Part shown: piece by piece, positions 39,999 to 48,473 of the stretch
How positions within the stretch are numbered: the stretch's first letter is position 1
Layout of the letters: each line of letters opens with the position of its first letter
Source of the DNA: Leptospira fainei serovar Hurstbridge str. BUT 6
GTDB taxonomy: Bacteria > Spirochaetota > Leptospiria > Leptospirales > Leptospiraceae
Direction: 5' to 3'
Length of the DNA: 64,000 bases
Assembly: GCF_000306235.2 (NCBI RefSeq)
Contig: NZ_AKWZ02000011.1
Coordinates: 1 to 64,000 of the forward strand
Notes under the pieces: generated by a model
The model's input: the letters and a program-made list of their open reading frames with translations, nothing else
What the model was told of the DNA's origin: nothing
The model's database searches: none
Translations under genes and position numbers: made by a program

Positions 39999-41567
39999 AT
40001 GATAAAAGAACTTCAGGTTCGGTTGGCTCCTGAAATTGCAGGACAGGAAGAAGAATTAAAGCGCTATCTTTCAAGGACCGCTAAGATCCCTTTAACCGAC
40101 ATTCGCCATATAGAAATCCTAAATCGGTCGATCGATGCAAGGCAAAGAACAGTAATTATAAATCTAGGGGTCCGAATCTACGTTCGCGAAGATTTTGTTG
40201 AGAAACCGATCGTTCTGCCAGAATATTCCGATGTCCGCAATGCCGAAGAAATACTCGTAATCGGAGCCGGGCCGGCCGGGCTATTTGCCGCGCTCCAATT
40301 AATAGAATCCGGACTTAAACCCGTTATTATAGAGCGCGGAAAGGACGTAAAAAATAGGCCTGTAGATCTGCGGAATATTAACGCACATCATATCGTGAAC
40401 GAGGATTCAAATTATTGCTTCGGCGAAGGAGGAGCCGGAACATATTCGGACGGAAAACTCTACACTCGATCCAAAAAGCGCGGGAACGTCCGTCGAATTC
40501 TCGAATTACTCGTAGGGTTCGGGGCAAATCCCGATATATTGATAGAAGCACATCCGCATATCGGAACGAATAAGTTACCGAATATAGTTCGCCGCATTCG
40601 TGAAGTCATATTGGAACGGGGCGGGGAAGTACATTTCAATCAACGCGTTTCGGATTTTCTCTTGGAAGGGAACCAAATTCGCGGGGTAACGACTAAAAAC
40701 GGAGATCGATTTAAATCGAATAAGGTGATTCTAGCCACGGGACATTCGGCTCGGGATATTTTTACGTTATTGCATTCAAAGGGCATTGAAATAGAACTAA
40801 AGCCGCTTGCAATCGGAGTGAGAATCGAACATAAACAATCTCTAATAGACTCGATTCAATATCGCTGCGGCGATCGGGGGCTTTTTCTTCCTCCTTCTCC
40901 CTATAGTATCGTTAAGCAGATTGACGGAAGAGGGGTTTATTCTTTTTGCATGTGTCCAGGCGGAGTAATTGCCGCCTGCGCAACAAAATCGGAGGAGATC
41001 GTTACAAACGGATGGTCGTCGTCGCGCAGAGCGAGGCCGACCGCAAATTCGGGGATCGTAGTGGAATTAAGACCGGCAGATTTTAAATCTTTCGATATGC
41101 ACGGTCCCTTGGCGGCAATGGAATTCCAAAAAGAGATCGAAAAGAAAGCCTGGATTGCCGGCGGTAAAACTCAAGTTGCTCCCGCGCAGCGCCTAATCGA
41201 TTTTGTCGAAGGAAAGATTTCCGGTGACCTTCCAAAAACGTCTTATCCGCCGGGTGTTAAATCCGTCGATCTAGGAACTGTCTTACCGCCTCTCATTTAT
41301 GACACTCTGCGGGCAGGGTTTCGTGAATTCGATAAATCGATGCGCGGATATCTTACGAACGAGGCAGTCGTTCATGCCCCGGAAACTAGAACTTCGTCTC
41401 CGGTAAGCATCCCCAGAGATCCAGAATCCTTACAGCATATACGTATCGCAGGCTTATATCCTTGTGGAGAAGGGGCAGGTTATGCCGGTGGAATCGTGTC
41501 CGCAGCTATGGACGGGATTCGATGTGCAAATGCAATCGCTGCAAGAATAACGCCTTTGAATACTTGA
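39999..41567 (+). CDS. FAD-dependent oxidoreductase (COG2509 type)
   Basis: A 522-residue flavoprotein. Residues 1-80 form a small N-terminal domain (LRHIEILNRSIDARQRTVII-like). The FAD-binding dinucleotide fold follows with ILVIGAGPAGLFAALQLIES (about residue 87) and KPVIIERGKDVKNRP. FGEGGAGTYSDGKLYTRSKK (about 142) and the C-terminal GLYPCGEGAGYAGGIVSAAM (about 485) are diagnostic. The substrate is unknown. Housekeeping-like; monocistronic. Confidence 0.92.
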   Translation: MIKELQVRLAPEIAGQEEELKRYLSRTAKIPLTDIRHIEILNRSIDARQRTVIINLGVRIYVREDFVEKPIVLPEYSDVRNAEEILVIGAGPAGLFAALQLIESGLKPVIIERGKDVKNRPVDLRNINAHHIVNEDSNYCFGEGGAGTYSDGKLYTRSKKRGNVRRILELLVGFGANPDILIEAHPHIGTNKLPNIVRRIREVILERGGEVHFNQRVSDFLLEGNQIRGVTTKNGDRFKSNKVILATGHSARDIFTLLHSKGIEIELKPLAIGVRIEHKQSLIDSIQYRCGDRGLFLPPSPYSIVKQIDGRGVYSFCMCPGGVIAACATKSEEIVTNGWSSSRRARPTANSGIVVELRPADFKSFDMHGPLAAMEFQKEIEKKAWIAGGKTQVAPAQRLIDFVEGKISGDLPKTSYPPGVKSVDLGTVLPPLIYDTLRAGFREFDKSMRGYLTNEAVVHAPETRTSSPVSIPRDPESLQHIRIAGLYPCGEGAGYAGGIVSAAMDGIRCANAIAARITPLNT

Positions 41568-42073
41568 ACCGTTAATAATCCGCTAACAATTACGAACTTA
41601 TCGGTTTTTATCGGAAATAAGATTTGGGAATCGTCGGCTTTCACATTCACATCTATCAGCGACTGTAAGGCAAAAAAGCCCAGGACATCCTTCCTTATCA
41701 TCTTCAAGACGGGATAGCGGAATGGACCGAGTTTTGGAGGAATTCCTTCAAAATGGACCTAAAAAAATCGGAATTTTTGAACTATTTCCAACTTAAACGC
41801 GCAAACAATTTCTTATGCTTGCGCGTTCCGGGAGAGAAATTTATAATGGCTCTATTGCAGGTTTGCTGATCTTTTAAACCGCACATGTCACAGTAGTAGA
41901 TATCCGATCGTAGCGGATTGAGTTTGTTTAGGTAATTTACCGGCAGTTCAATTCGAATATTGATCGCGAATCCCACTCGAATCGCTTCCTTCGGCACTTT
42001 TGGTTGTTTTCGGGAAACGACTAACCATTTGCGAAATCCCGGCTGCCTAAAATGAAACTAACTCGAGGAAAGC
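41568..42073. other. Gap with a doubtful reverse ORF
   Basis: The only frame of note is 41782-41997 (reverse, 71 residues, with CDMC). It has no good ribosome-binding site and no family I know, so I do not call it a gene. The end of the gap carries the promoter region of the RRM gene. Confidence 0.4.
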
Positions 42074-42334
42074 ATGCAAAATCGCAAACTTTTTGTAGGA
42101 AATCTGAACTACTCTGTAGGACACTCAGAAATTAACGAACTATTCTCTAACTATGGTGAAGTGGCTTTTGTTAAAATTATCGAAGGCAAAGGCTTTGGCT
42201 TCGTTGAAATGGCAAATGAACAACAAGCTGAGAATGCTAAGAACAGCCTGAATGGCACTGAATTTAAAGGCAGAACTTTAAACGTAGACGTTGCAAAACC
42301 GCAAACGTTTAATAACCGCCCGAAAAGACATTAA
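42074..42334 (+). CDS. RRM-type RNA-binding protein
   Basis: An 86-residue single RNA-recognition-motif protein. RNP2 is KLFVGNLNYSV (about residues 5-15) and RNP1 is GKGFGFVEM (about 38-46). Such proteins are common in spirochaetes and cyanobacteria and bind RNA, some being cold-induced. It is followed by a strong terminator. Confidence 0.95.
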   Translation: MQNRKLFVGNLNYSVGHSEINELFSNYGEVAFVKIIEGKGFGFVEMANEQQAENAKNSLNGTEFKGRTLNVDVAKPQTFNNRPKRH

Positions 42335-42370
42335 AATCAAAGACTATTCTGAATAAGTTTAGTCTTGAAT

Positions 42371-42427
42371 AAAAAAGAGCACGACCCGAAGGGTAATTAC
42401 TTTTCGGAACCGTGCTCTTTTTTTTTG
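42371..42427 (+). terminator. Strong intrinsic terminator, possibly bidirectional
   Basis: AAAAAAGAGCACG (42371-42383) / CGTGCTCTTTTTT (42411-42423), with an inner CCGAA / TTCGG arm, followed by a run of T. A-runs on one side and T-runs on the other suit both strands. Confidence 0.88.
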
Positions 42428-42523
42428 ATTTGAATAACTGCACTTGTGAATCAAGTGATGGCGATGCCCGATTCAGTGTTTTTGCTGGAGTTCCAGAATG
42501 GAACTAAAGAAAAGCCGGAGATT

Positions 42524-42877
42524 TTAAACTCCGACTTCTTGGGTTTCTTCGTCTTCCTCTTCTTCAAAGGAGAGAAGTTCTAATAACTCTTGGTAAGCCC
42601 GTTCTTTTTCCACGACGCCGGTCTTTTTGATCGCTTTACGGAGCACATCATCCCATTTTTTTTGAGGGATTAGGGCCTGCATATCTTCTAAAACTTCCAA
42701 AATACCGATATCGTCTTTCGTATTGAAAATCTCAGTGGCGTCGTAGCGAAATAATCCGGATAGCTGATCGATAAAATCGCCCACACTGCTTCCTTTCGAA
42801 CGTCTCTCCAGGGTTTCTTGTTTTTTTTGCGCTTTGCGGAGATCTCTTTCTCGTCTCTCCAACTCGGTCCGTTTCAT
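42524..42877 (-). CDS. Conserved spirochaete protein (LB_289-like)
   Basis: A 117-residue protein. The N-terminal third is a charged helix (RTELERRERDLRKAQKKQET), followed by GDFIDQLSGLFRYDATEIFN, GILEVLEDMQALIPQKKWDD and VLRKAIKKTGVVEKERAYQE, with an acidic end EEEEDEETQEV. It resembles a small family that I associate with Leptospira (LB_289 type). Function unknown. Confidence 0.75.
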   Translation of the reverse strand: MKRTELERRERDLRKAQKKQETLERRSKGSSVGDFIDQLSGLFRYDATEIFNTKDDIGILEVLEDMQALIPQKKWDDVLRKAIKKTGVVEKERAYQELLELLSFEEEEDEETQEVGV

Positions 42878-43136
42878 AGAAAAACCCTCTCTTTCCGGCT
42901 ATATTACCATTCTTTATTAGCGGTCGCCTAGGCAAAGAAAAAACTATTGGATCGCTTTTAGGGAATGTGTCCTTTTGCTTGTTTTGAAATTTTTTTAGCC
43001 CTTAGAGGGGGGAGTTTTAGCCGGTAAGAAATACTCTCACCCCGTTTTCTCATTTTGAGATCGTCTTTATAAATTCGACTGCCTTTGCTAATTAGACAGT
43101 CTCATCGAGAAAAAAAGTTCCGGAATGGTACCTTGC

Positions 43137-43565
43137 TTAGAACCAACCCCTAAAGACGCCCGGAATTTCGGTAACCTTTCGGGTAGTATAATCCATAAAC
43201 ACCAATCCCGTCTTTGCCTCGCATATCACCTTCCCTGTAATCGGCCCGTCGGTATGAATCATTCGATAGAATAAATCACAACCCTTAGAGCTAAAATCGG
43301 CCGCGCCGATCTCGATACGAACTTCATCGGCAAAGAACGCTTCTGCTTTATATACGACGACAAGATCCGTTAAAATAATTCCGGAACCCTCCACGTCTAA
43401 TTCATTGTATCCTTTCTCCTGAAACAAGCGCGCACGGGCCTCATGGAGCAAGGAAACCACTCGATCGTGAGCAAGATGTCCCGCAAAGTTCGTATCATAT
43501 ATTCGAATTTTTAACGATGTAGACCAGGAAAGAATCTCGGGTAAATGCAATTGAACTCTAGCCAT
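43137..43565 (-). CDS. 4HBT-family acyl-CoA thioesterase
   Basis: A 142-residue hotdog-fold thioesterase. IRIYDTNFAGHLAHDRVVSL (about residue 20) carries the Asp of the active site. EARARLFQEKGYNELDVEGS, GIILTDLVVVYKAEAFFADE and GKVICEAKTGLVFMDYTTRK are typical of the YbgC-like group. The substrate acyl group is unknown. Confidence 0.9.
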   Translation of the reverse strand: MARVQLHLPEILSWSTSLKIRIYDTNFAGHLAHDRVVSLLHEARARLFQEKGYNELDVEGSGIILTDLVVVYKAEAFFADEVRIEIGAADFSSKGCDLFYRMIHTDGPITGKVICEAKTGLVFMDYTTRKVTEIPGVFRGWF

Positions 43566-43601
43566 CTTTGTCCCCTAATTGATCAAAGAAAATATTTGTA
43601 A

Positions 43602-44321
43602 TTACTTTTCAAGACCCTTTTCTCTTCGCTCCCGTTCTAATTTTTCGATGATTTCCCGAGCTTGCTGGGTCTTCTCCCGCTCTTCCTCCGGCGTAAGCAG
43701 CTTCGGTTGGGTCGGTCGGGAAAATTCTCCCGAAATTCTTTCGCCATTAAAATTGAAAAGAGCCGCTGATAAAACGGCAACGGCTATACTTCCGAATATG
43801 GCGTTCCTACGTTCGCACTTTAATCCGTAATATAATGCATTCATAATTAGATAAGCACCATAAGAAAAAAATAAAATAATCAGGACGACTCCGAACCAAC
43901 CGGAGGTAAACGTCTCACTTAAAATTGCAAGCAGGGTCGTTAAAAAGGAGAGCCTGGAAACGTAGGTCGTAATTCGCAAAAGATCGAGCAGACCGCGAGA
44001 ATATTTCGCAATCAAATAGAATGCCCCGATTCCGGAAGCCAGGAAGAGAACCGTATAGATCGACGAATAGAAAATGAGCCACAAAAGGGAAGGTATTATA
44101 CTTCTAAATAGGAAGTCGATTATGGAACCGCCTAAAAAGAAAAAGAGGAGCGCTGATTTGATGGAGAAAAGTTCGCTAAAAAGAAAACTTAAGAGTATAA
44201 AAAAGAAGGCCCTTTGAACAGAAATTCGATAACCGTCATCCGGGATTATTTCGATAAAAGTCCGTCCGGGGGACTTAATTAAGGAGATTGCTTCTTTTAA
44301 ATACGCTTTTAAAATCTTCAT
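43602..44321 (-). CDS. Unknown five-helix membrane protein
   Basis: A 239-residue protein. Five or six helices are seen between residues 30 and 200 (AFFFILLSFLFSELFSIKSA, FLFRSIIPSLLWLIFYSSIY, SGIGAFYLIAKYS, FGVVLIILFFSYGAYLIMNA). The C-terminal tail is a charged coiled coil (LLTPEEEREKTQQAREIIEK). It looks like Yip1/YIF-type proteins in general layout, but I cannot assign it. Confidence 0.7.
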   Translation of the reverse strand: MKILKAYLKEAISLIKSPGRTFIEIIPDDGYRISVQRAFFFILLSFLFSELFSIKSALLFFFLGGSIIDFLFRSIIPSLLWLIFYSSIYTVLFLASGIGAFYLIAKYSRGLLDLLRITTYVSRLSFLTTLLAILSETFTSGWFGVVLIILFFSYGAYLIMNALYYGLKCERRNAIFGSIAVAVLSAALFNFNGERISGEFSRPTQPKLLTPEEEREKTQQAREIIEKLERERREKGLEK

Positions 44322-44456
44322 AATTAAAACCGCGTCACATTGTTACGAATTGAAAAAAAGGCAAGCGATTCTCCTGAAAACTACTTTCCTTCGTTTCGAA
44401 CGAAGATAGAAAGGTTCTCATTCGTTCTAATGGTATTAGAGTCGAGGGAGAGTTCG

Positions 44457-45356
44457 ATGTCGTTTTCAACGTTCCAGCTACGGGGAAAAAATTTACTATT
44501 CCTATCCGTTTTCTTTTTATCGATCGTTTTAGGAACTTCTTGCGTTCACCACTCTCCTAGACAAGAACAAGTCCAAAAGCAATTTCCGGAAAAGTTCATG
44601 ATCATAGGACACCGTGGTGCGAGAGCTTTAGCCCCGGAAAATACCATTGCCGGGTTCCGATTGGCCGAAAAATACGGCCACGGCTTCGAGCTGGATACGA
44701 TGTTATGCAAAACCGGCGAGCTTGTAGTTATTCATGATTATAGCCTGGATAGAGTGACGAACGGAAAAGGAAAGGTTAAAGATTCTAGTCTAGCCGATAT
44801 CAAGCGACTAGACGCAGGAAGTCATTTTTCGCCGGAATATAAAGGAGAACAGATCCCGACTCTGGAAGAAGTATTGAATGAATTCGGCGGGAAGACTGTC
44901 ATTGATATCGAAATCAAATCCGAAGAATCGGGTGAACCGGCACAGAAAGTAGCCGATGCCGTTGTGGATTTACTGACCAAAAAAAAATTTCCCGAAAAGG
45001 TTTTCGTCTCATCGTTTAATCCTATCGTCTTAGAACGAATCCGGGAGACGAAGCCTGAGATTCTGAGGGGACAAATTTACGGGACTTTCAAGGATTCCAC
45101 GCTCCCTTTCTATAAGAAAGTCGCGTTGAAAAATCTTCTTTTAAACAAAAAGGCCGTCCCGGATATCTTAGCCCCGGAGCATCTTTTAGTAGATCAGGAA
45201 TACGTTAAAGAATATCATAAATTAGGATATAGGATCTATCCTTGGACGGTAAACGATCCTAGCGAAATGAGAAAACTCATTCAGGCGGGAGTGGACGGAA
45301 TCATCACTGACAAGCCGGACCTACTCGCTCAAATCCTGAAAGAATTCGGAAATTGA
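44457..45356 (+). CDS. Glycerophosphodiester phosphodiesterase lipoprotein
   Basis: A 299-residue GDPD-family enzyme that hydrolyses glycerophosphodiesters. It starts with a lipoprotein signal peptide (LLFLSVFFLSIVLGTSC, lipobox LGTSC). The catalytic core is MIIGHRGARALAPENTIAGF, GFELDTMLCKTGELVVIHDY and LDRVTNGKGKVKDSSLADIK, with the general acid/base histidines in HRGAR and VIHDY and the metal-binding E and D in ELD. The end GVDGIITDKPDLLAQIL is also typical. The ATG at 44457 opens the signal peptide. Confidence 0.92.
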   Translation: MSFSTFQLRGKNLLFLSVFFLSIVLGTSCVHHSPRQEQVQKQFPEKFMIIGHRGARALAPENTIAGFRLAEKYGHGFELDTMLCKTGELVVIHDYSLDRVTNGKGKVKDSSLADIKRLDAGSHFSPEYKGEQIPTLEEVLNEFGGKTVIDIEIKSEESGEPAQKVADAVVDLLTKKKFPEKVFVSSFNPIVLERIRETKPEILRGQIYGTFKDSTLPFYKKVALKNLLLNKKAVPDILAPEHLLVDQEYVKEYHKLGYRIYPWTVNDPSEMRKLIQAGVDGIITDKPDLLAQILKEFGN

Positions 45357-45372
45357 TTCCCGAATAAATTTT

Positions 45373-46941
45373 TTAAGTTTTTTGCGGAATGAAGCTCGTA
45401 TAGTCCATCATCGTCGTGAATCGAACAGGCTCGCGTTCATATTGCAGAACTTCGGTTAAGGTTCGAAACCGATTTTGTCCGGCTCCGATTTCTATATCAT
45501 GCCCGGTAAATTGCAGCGGATGCTCGTATCCGCACGCGTGCGCGACGGAGAGTAATTCCTTTCTGAATCCCTTGATATAGTTCGCTGCCCGATCGGCCTT
45601 AATGGAGACATCAAGCCCGGCTTGTAGCCATTTACTCTGGGTTGCAATTCCAGTAGGGCAGTGTCCGGTATGACATTTTTGAGCTTGAATACAGCCGATG
45701 GACATCATAGCTTCGCGTGCGACATGTATCAAATCACAACCCATCGCAAAGGCTATGATAGTTCGATCAGGAAAACCTAATTTACCGCTCCCGATCCATA
45801 CGATATTATCGGATAACTTTTCCTCTTGAAAAATCGTATAAACTCGCGCAAAACCGACCTTGAACGGTAAGGAAACATGGTCCGTAAACGTTAGAGGGGC
45901 AGCTCCCGTTCCGCCTTCTCCTCCGTCGATCGTGATAAAGTCCGGTCCTTTTCCGGTTTCTTTCATTCGCTTAGCCAGTTCTTCCCAAAATTTAGTCTCA
46001 CCGACTGCACTTTTGATTCCTACGGGGAGCCCTGTTTGCTCGGCGATCTTTTCGATGAAATTAATCAGACCTTCCACATCCTTGAATTCGGAATGCGCAT
46101 TGGGTGAAACGCAATCCTGACCCGGCTTTATTCCTCGAATTTTCGCAATCTCCGATGTGACTTTCGCCCCAGGCAGTATGCCGCCTTTACCCGGTTTGGC
46201 TCCCTGAGAGAGTTTGATTTCAATAGCTCTCACGTTCGGATTTCCTGCAAGGCGCTCCAAAAACTTGTCCATCGAAAAGCGGCCGTGTTCGTCTCGAGCT
46301 CCGAAATATCCGGTCCCTAATTGCCACATCACGTCGGCGCCAAACCCGTGAAACGGAGATAGACCACCTTCGCCGGTATTATGATAACAGCGGGCTAATT
46401 TCGCACCCTGATTCAAAGCGGAGACCGCTCTTTCCCCTAATGATCCGTAAGACATTGCGGAGATATTAACTACGGACGGAGGGCGATACATTTTTTTTCT
46501 GCGATGAAATTCACCCATGACTTTCAAGGACGGGATCATCGAGGGATCTCCATCTACGAACTTAGCATGTCCTTCCGGAAACGGAAATGCGGCATGCTTT
46601 ATGATCGGATATCCTGCGTCGTATAAAAGTTCCGTTGTTCCGAAGCCGAAATTATTATTCTGTTTTTTTGCGGTCGCATACACCCAGGATCGTTCGGCAC
46701 GATTGAAGGGCATCTCTTCCTTATCGTTCGCGACCCAATATTGCCTTAACTCGGGTCCGACCATTTCGAATAGGTATCGAATATGACCCACGATAGGGAA
46801 GTTGTGTTTGATTGTGTGCTTTCTTTGAACTATATCGTGGATAAAAACGGCGACTAAAAGAAATCCGACGATTGCCGACCAAAATAACCAAGGATGATTG
46901 TCTATGATTCTTAAATACTCGAAGATCCGTTCTTCAGACAT
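45373..46941 (-). CDS. FMN-binding glutamate synthase family protein
   Basis: A 522-residue membrane-anchored flavoprotein. A helix at about residues 15-33 is followed by the glutamate-synthase-like TIM barrel. NISAMSYGSLGERAVSALNQ (about residue 145), NTGEGGLSPFHGFGADVMWQ, KPGKGGILPGAKVTSEIAKI, FITIDGGEGGTGAAPLTFTD and CIQAQKCHTGHCPTGIATQS (the 3Fe-4S-type cysteines CxxxxCHTGxCP) mark the family. Role uncertain. Confidence 0.93.
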   Translation of the reverse strand: MSEERIFEYLRIIDNHPWLFWSAIVGFLLVAVFIHDIVQRKHTIKHNFPIVGHIRYLFEMVGPELRQYWVANDKEEMPFNRAERSWVYATAKKQNNNFGFGTTELLYDAGYPIIKHAAFPFPEGHAKFVDGDPSMIPSLKVMGEFHRRKKMYRPPSVVNISAMSYGSLGERAVSALNQGAKLARCYHNTGEGGLSPFHGFGADVMWQLGTGYFGARDEHGRFSMDKFLERLAGNPNVRAIEIKLSQGAKPGKGGILPGAKVTSEIAKIRGIKPGQDCVSPNAHSEFKDVEGLINFIEKIAEQTGLPVGIKSAVGETKFWEELAKRMKETGKGPDFITIDGGEGGTGAAPLTFTDHVSLPFKVGFARVYTIFQEEKLSDNIVWIGSGKLGFPDRTIIAFAMGCDLIHVAREAMMSIGCIQAQKCHTGHCPTGIATQSKWLQAGLDVSIKADRAANYIKGFRKELLSVAHACGYEHPLQFTGHDIEIGAGQNRFRTLTEVLQYEREPVRFTTMMDYTSFIPQKT

Positions 46942-47061
46942 GGGCGAAAGTATATCCTATAGGAAAGAAATTGCAATTTCGTTTTTCCGGACATATTCGC
47001 AATGGAAATTATTATGGGAAAGGAAAAACCGAAATCCCGTTTCGGTATTTTCAATCGACGC

Positions 47062-47859
47062 TCAAACTTTCAGACGGAATTCCTTCTTGAATTCTTTTCT
47101 GGCGGTCATTCGAATTCCTATAAACTTACGCAATTCCTGTATTACGAAGGTATTACTTTTAACCCAATCCCCCGTGTTGATGATGTTCATTTTAGGCAGG
47201 CAAAGGAAATCATGCGTATGACCGGAAATAAGCACCTTCTTGCCCTGATGAGCGAACTTAGCCAATCGCTGGTAGTATGCCAAAGTTTCCTCGGTAGTCG
47301 TCGGGTCCTGGCGGTTTAAGTGTTTATGATAGAAGGTTTCCGAAAATTTAAATACCCCGGGAAACAAGGAAGCGAAGACATGCAATAACCTTAGAACGAA
47401 TATCGATCCTATCCATGTAAACTTATTATATTGTCCTTGATGTCCGTGAACGGCGATCAGTATCTCATCCTCGGCTTTCTCGCAAATTATCCAACCCCGC
47501 TCGCGCAAGTAGGTTTCCACGTTCGGGGAAAGACGCATCAAATAAGAGGTAGTATCGTGGTTCCCGACAATATAATATTTGCGTCCTTTTCCGCTGGCGA
47601 GCCGATCCAAGCGATCGAAGAGTTTATTAAATCTCTTTTTACCTTTAACCCGTCTTAATCTACGATCGGCGCTAAAAAACCAACTTTCGATAATGTCACC
47701 CACTAAGTACACATTGTGAAACTTGATTTCCTTCCGATCGAGATGATCCAAAAGTTGAAAGAGTTCTTTGTGTTTATGCGACTTGATTTTTTTATTCAGG
47801 AGATAATGGATATCGGAGACGAAAAATCCGTCGTAGGTTTTTCCTCGGGGGAATTTCAT
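47062..47859 (-). CDS. LpxH-like UDP-2,3-diacylglucosamine pyrophosphatase
   Basis: A 265-residue calcineurin-like metallophosphoesterase. The five metal-binding motifs are YDGFFVSDIHYLL (D-x-H), VYLVGDIIE (GDxxE), YYIVGNHDTTS (GNHD), AVHGHQGQY (GH) and LISGHTHDFLC (GHTH). This set and the Q/YNK region suggest the LpxH/UDP-2,3-diacylglucosamine diphosphatase group in lipid A synthesis. An unrelated phosphatase role is possible. Confidence 0.82.
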   Translation of the reverse strand: MKFPRGKTYDGFFVSDIHYLLNKKIKSHKHKELFQLLDHLDRKEIKFHNVYLVGDIIESWFFSADRRLRRVKGKKRFNKLFDRLDRLASGKGRKYYIVGNHDTTSYLMRLSPNVETYLRERGWIICEKAEDEILIAVHGHQGQYNKFTWIGSIFVLRLLHVFASLFPGVFKFSETFYHKHLNRQDPTTTEETLAYYQRLAKFAHQGKKVLISGHTHDFLCLPKMNIINTGDWVKSNTFVIQELRKFIGIRMTARKEFKKEFRLKV

Positions 47860-48014
47860 TCGGTCAAAGTCGCCTTATCCCATAAGAAGGTATGCTGAAG
47901 AAATGTCAACGGAATCGATTCCGATTGCCGACTTCTTTCCGTATATTTTAGAATAAAAATGCGTTACGATGGAAGATTGAATTAGAATTTATTTCCTTCC
48001 CGAATTCTGGAAAA

Positions 48015-48407
48015 TCAGGACGGAGGACGATTATCCCATTCTATACTTAAGATGACCGCGCATGATACAAGGGTAAATAGCGCTAAACCGAATAAAAGCC
48101 CGCCGTCCTCATGAATCACGATACCTAAAAAGAGCAAATGAGAGAAAACGGCTCCTATCATCAGAAAAAAACCGCCCATTGCGCCGATAAATCGAAGCGG
48201 CGGAATCAATAATAAAATTGCGATTAGAAATTCAAAGGTCCCGGTCCAAATTCTTCCCCAAGGCTCCACGCCAAGGGAGGAGAAAATTTCCACGGATTCC
48301 TGTGCACCGGTAAATTTGAAGAATAAAGTCTGCAGGAAAATGATCGCAGATAAAATAGATAGAATTGTCGAAATTCGATTCTTAATGGGTTGAGTAAGAG
48401 ACAACAT
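48015..48407 (-). CDS. DoxX-like / DUF-type small membrane protein
   Basis: A 130-residue protein with four helices. ILSAIIFLQTLFFKFTGAQE, IFSSLGVEPWGRIWTGTFEF, LLIPPLRFIGAMGGFFLMIG and AVFSHLLFLGIVIHEDGGLL is the DoxX-family layout (with FTG and EPxGRI). An AAAGGAGTTCTAA Shine-Dalgarno sequence precedes the ATG. Function unknown. Confidence 0.85.
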   Translation of the reverse strand: MLSLTQPIKNRISTILSILSAIIFLQTLFFKFTGAQESVEIFSSLGVEPWGRIWTGTFEFLIAILLLIPPLRFIGAMGGFFLMIGAVFSHLLFLGIVIHEDGGLLFGLALFTLVSCAVILSIEWDNRPPS

Positions 48408-48473
48408 TTAGAACTCCTTTTCCCCAATTCGAGGAATTAATTCGATCGGTTACATTTTTCTCGAAATAAACAT

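Noticed and set aside
41782..41997. 71-residue reverse frame with CDMC
   Set aside because: No good start context or family match; reported only as part of a gap.
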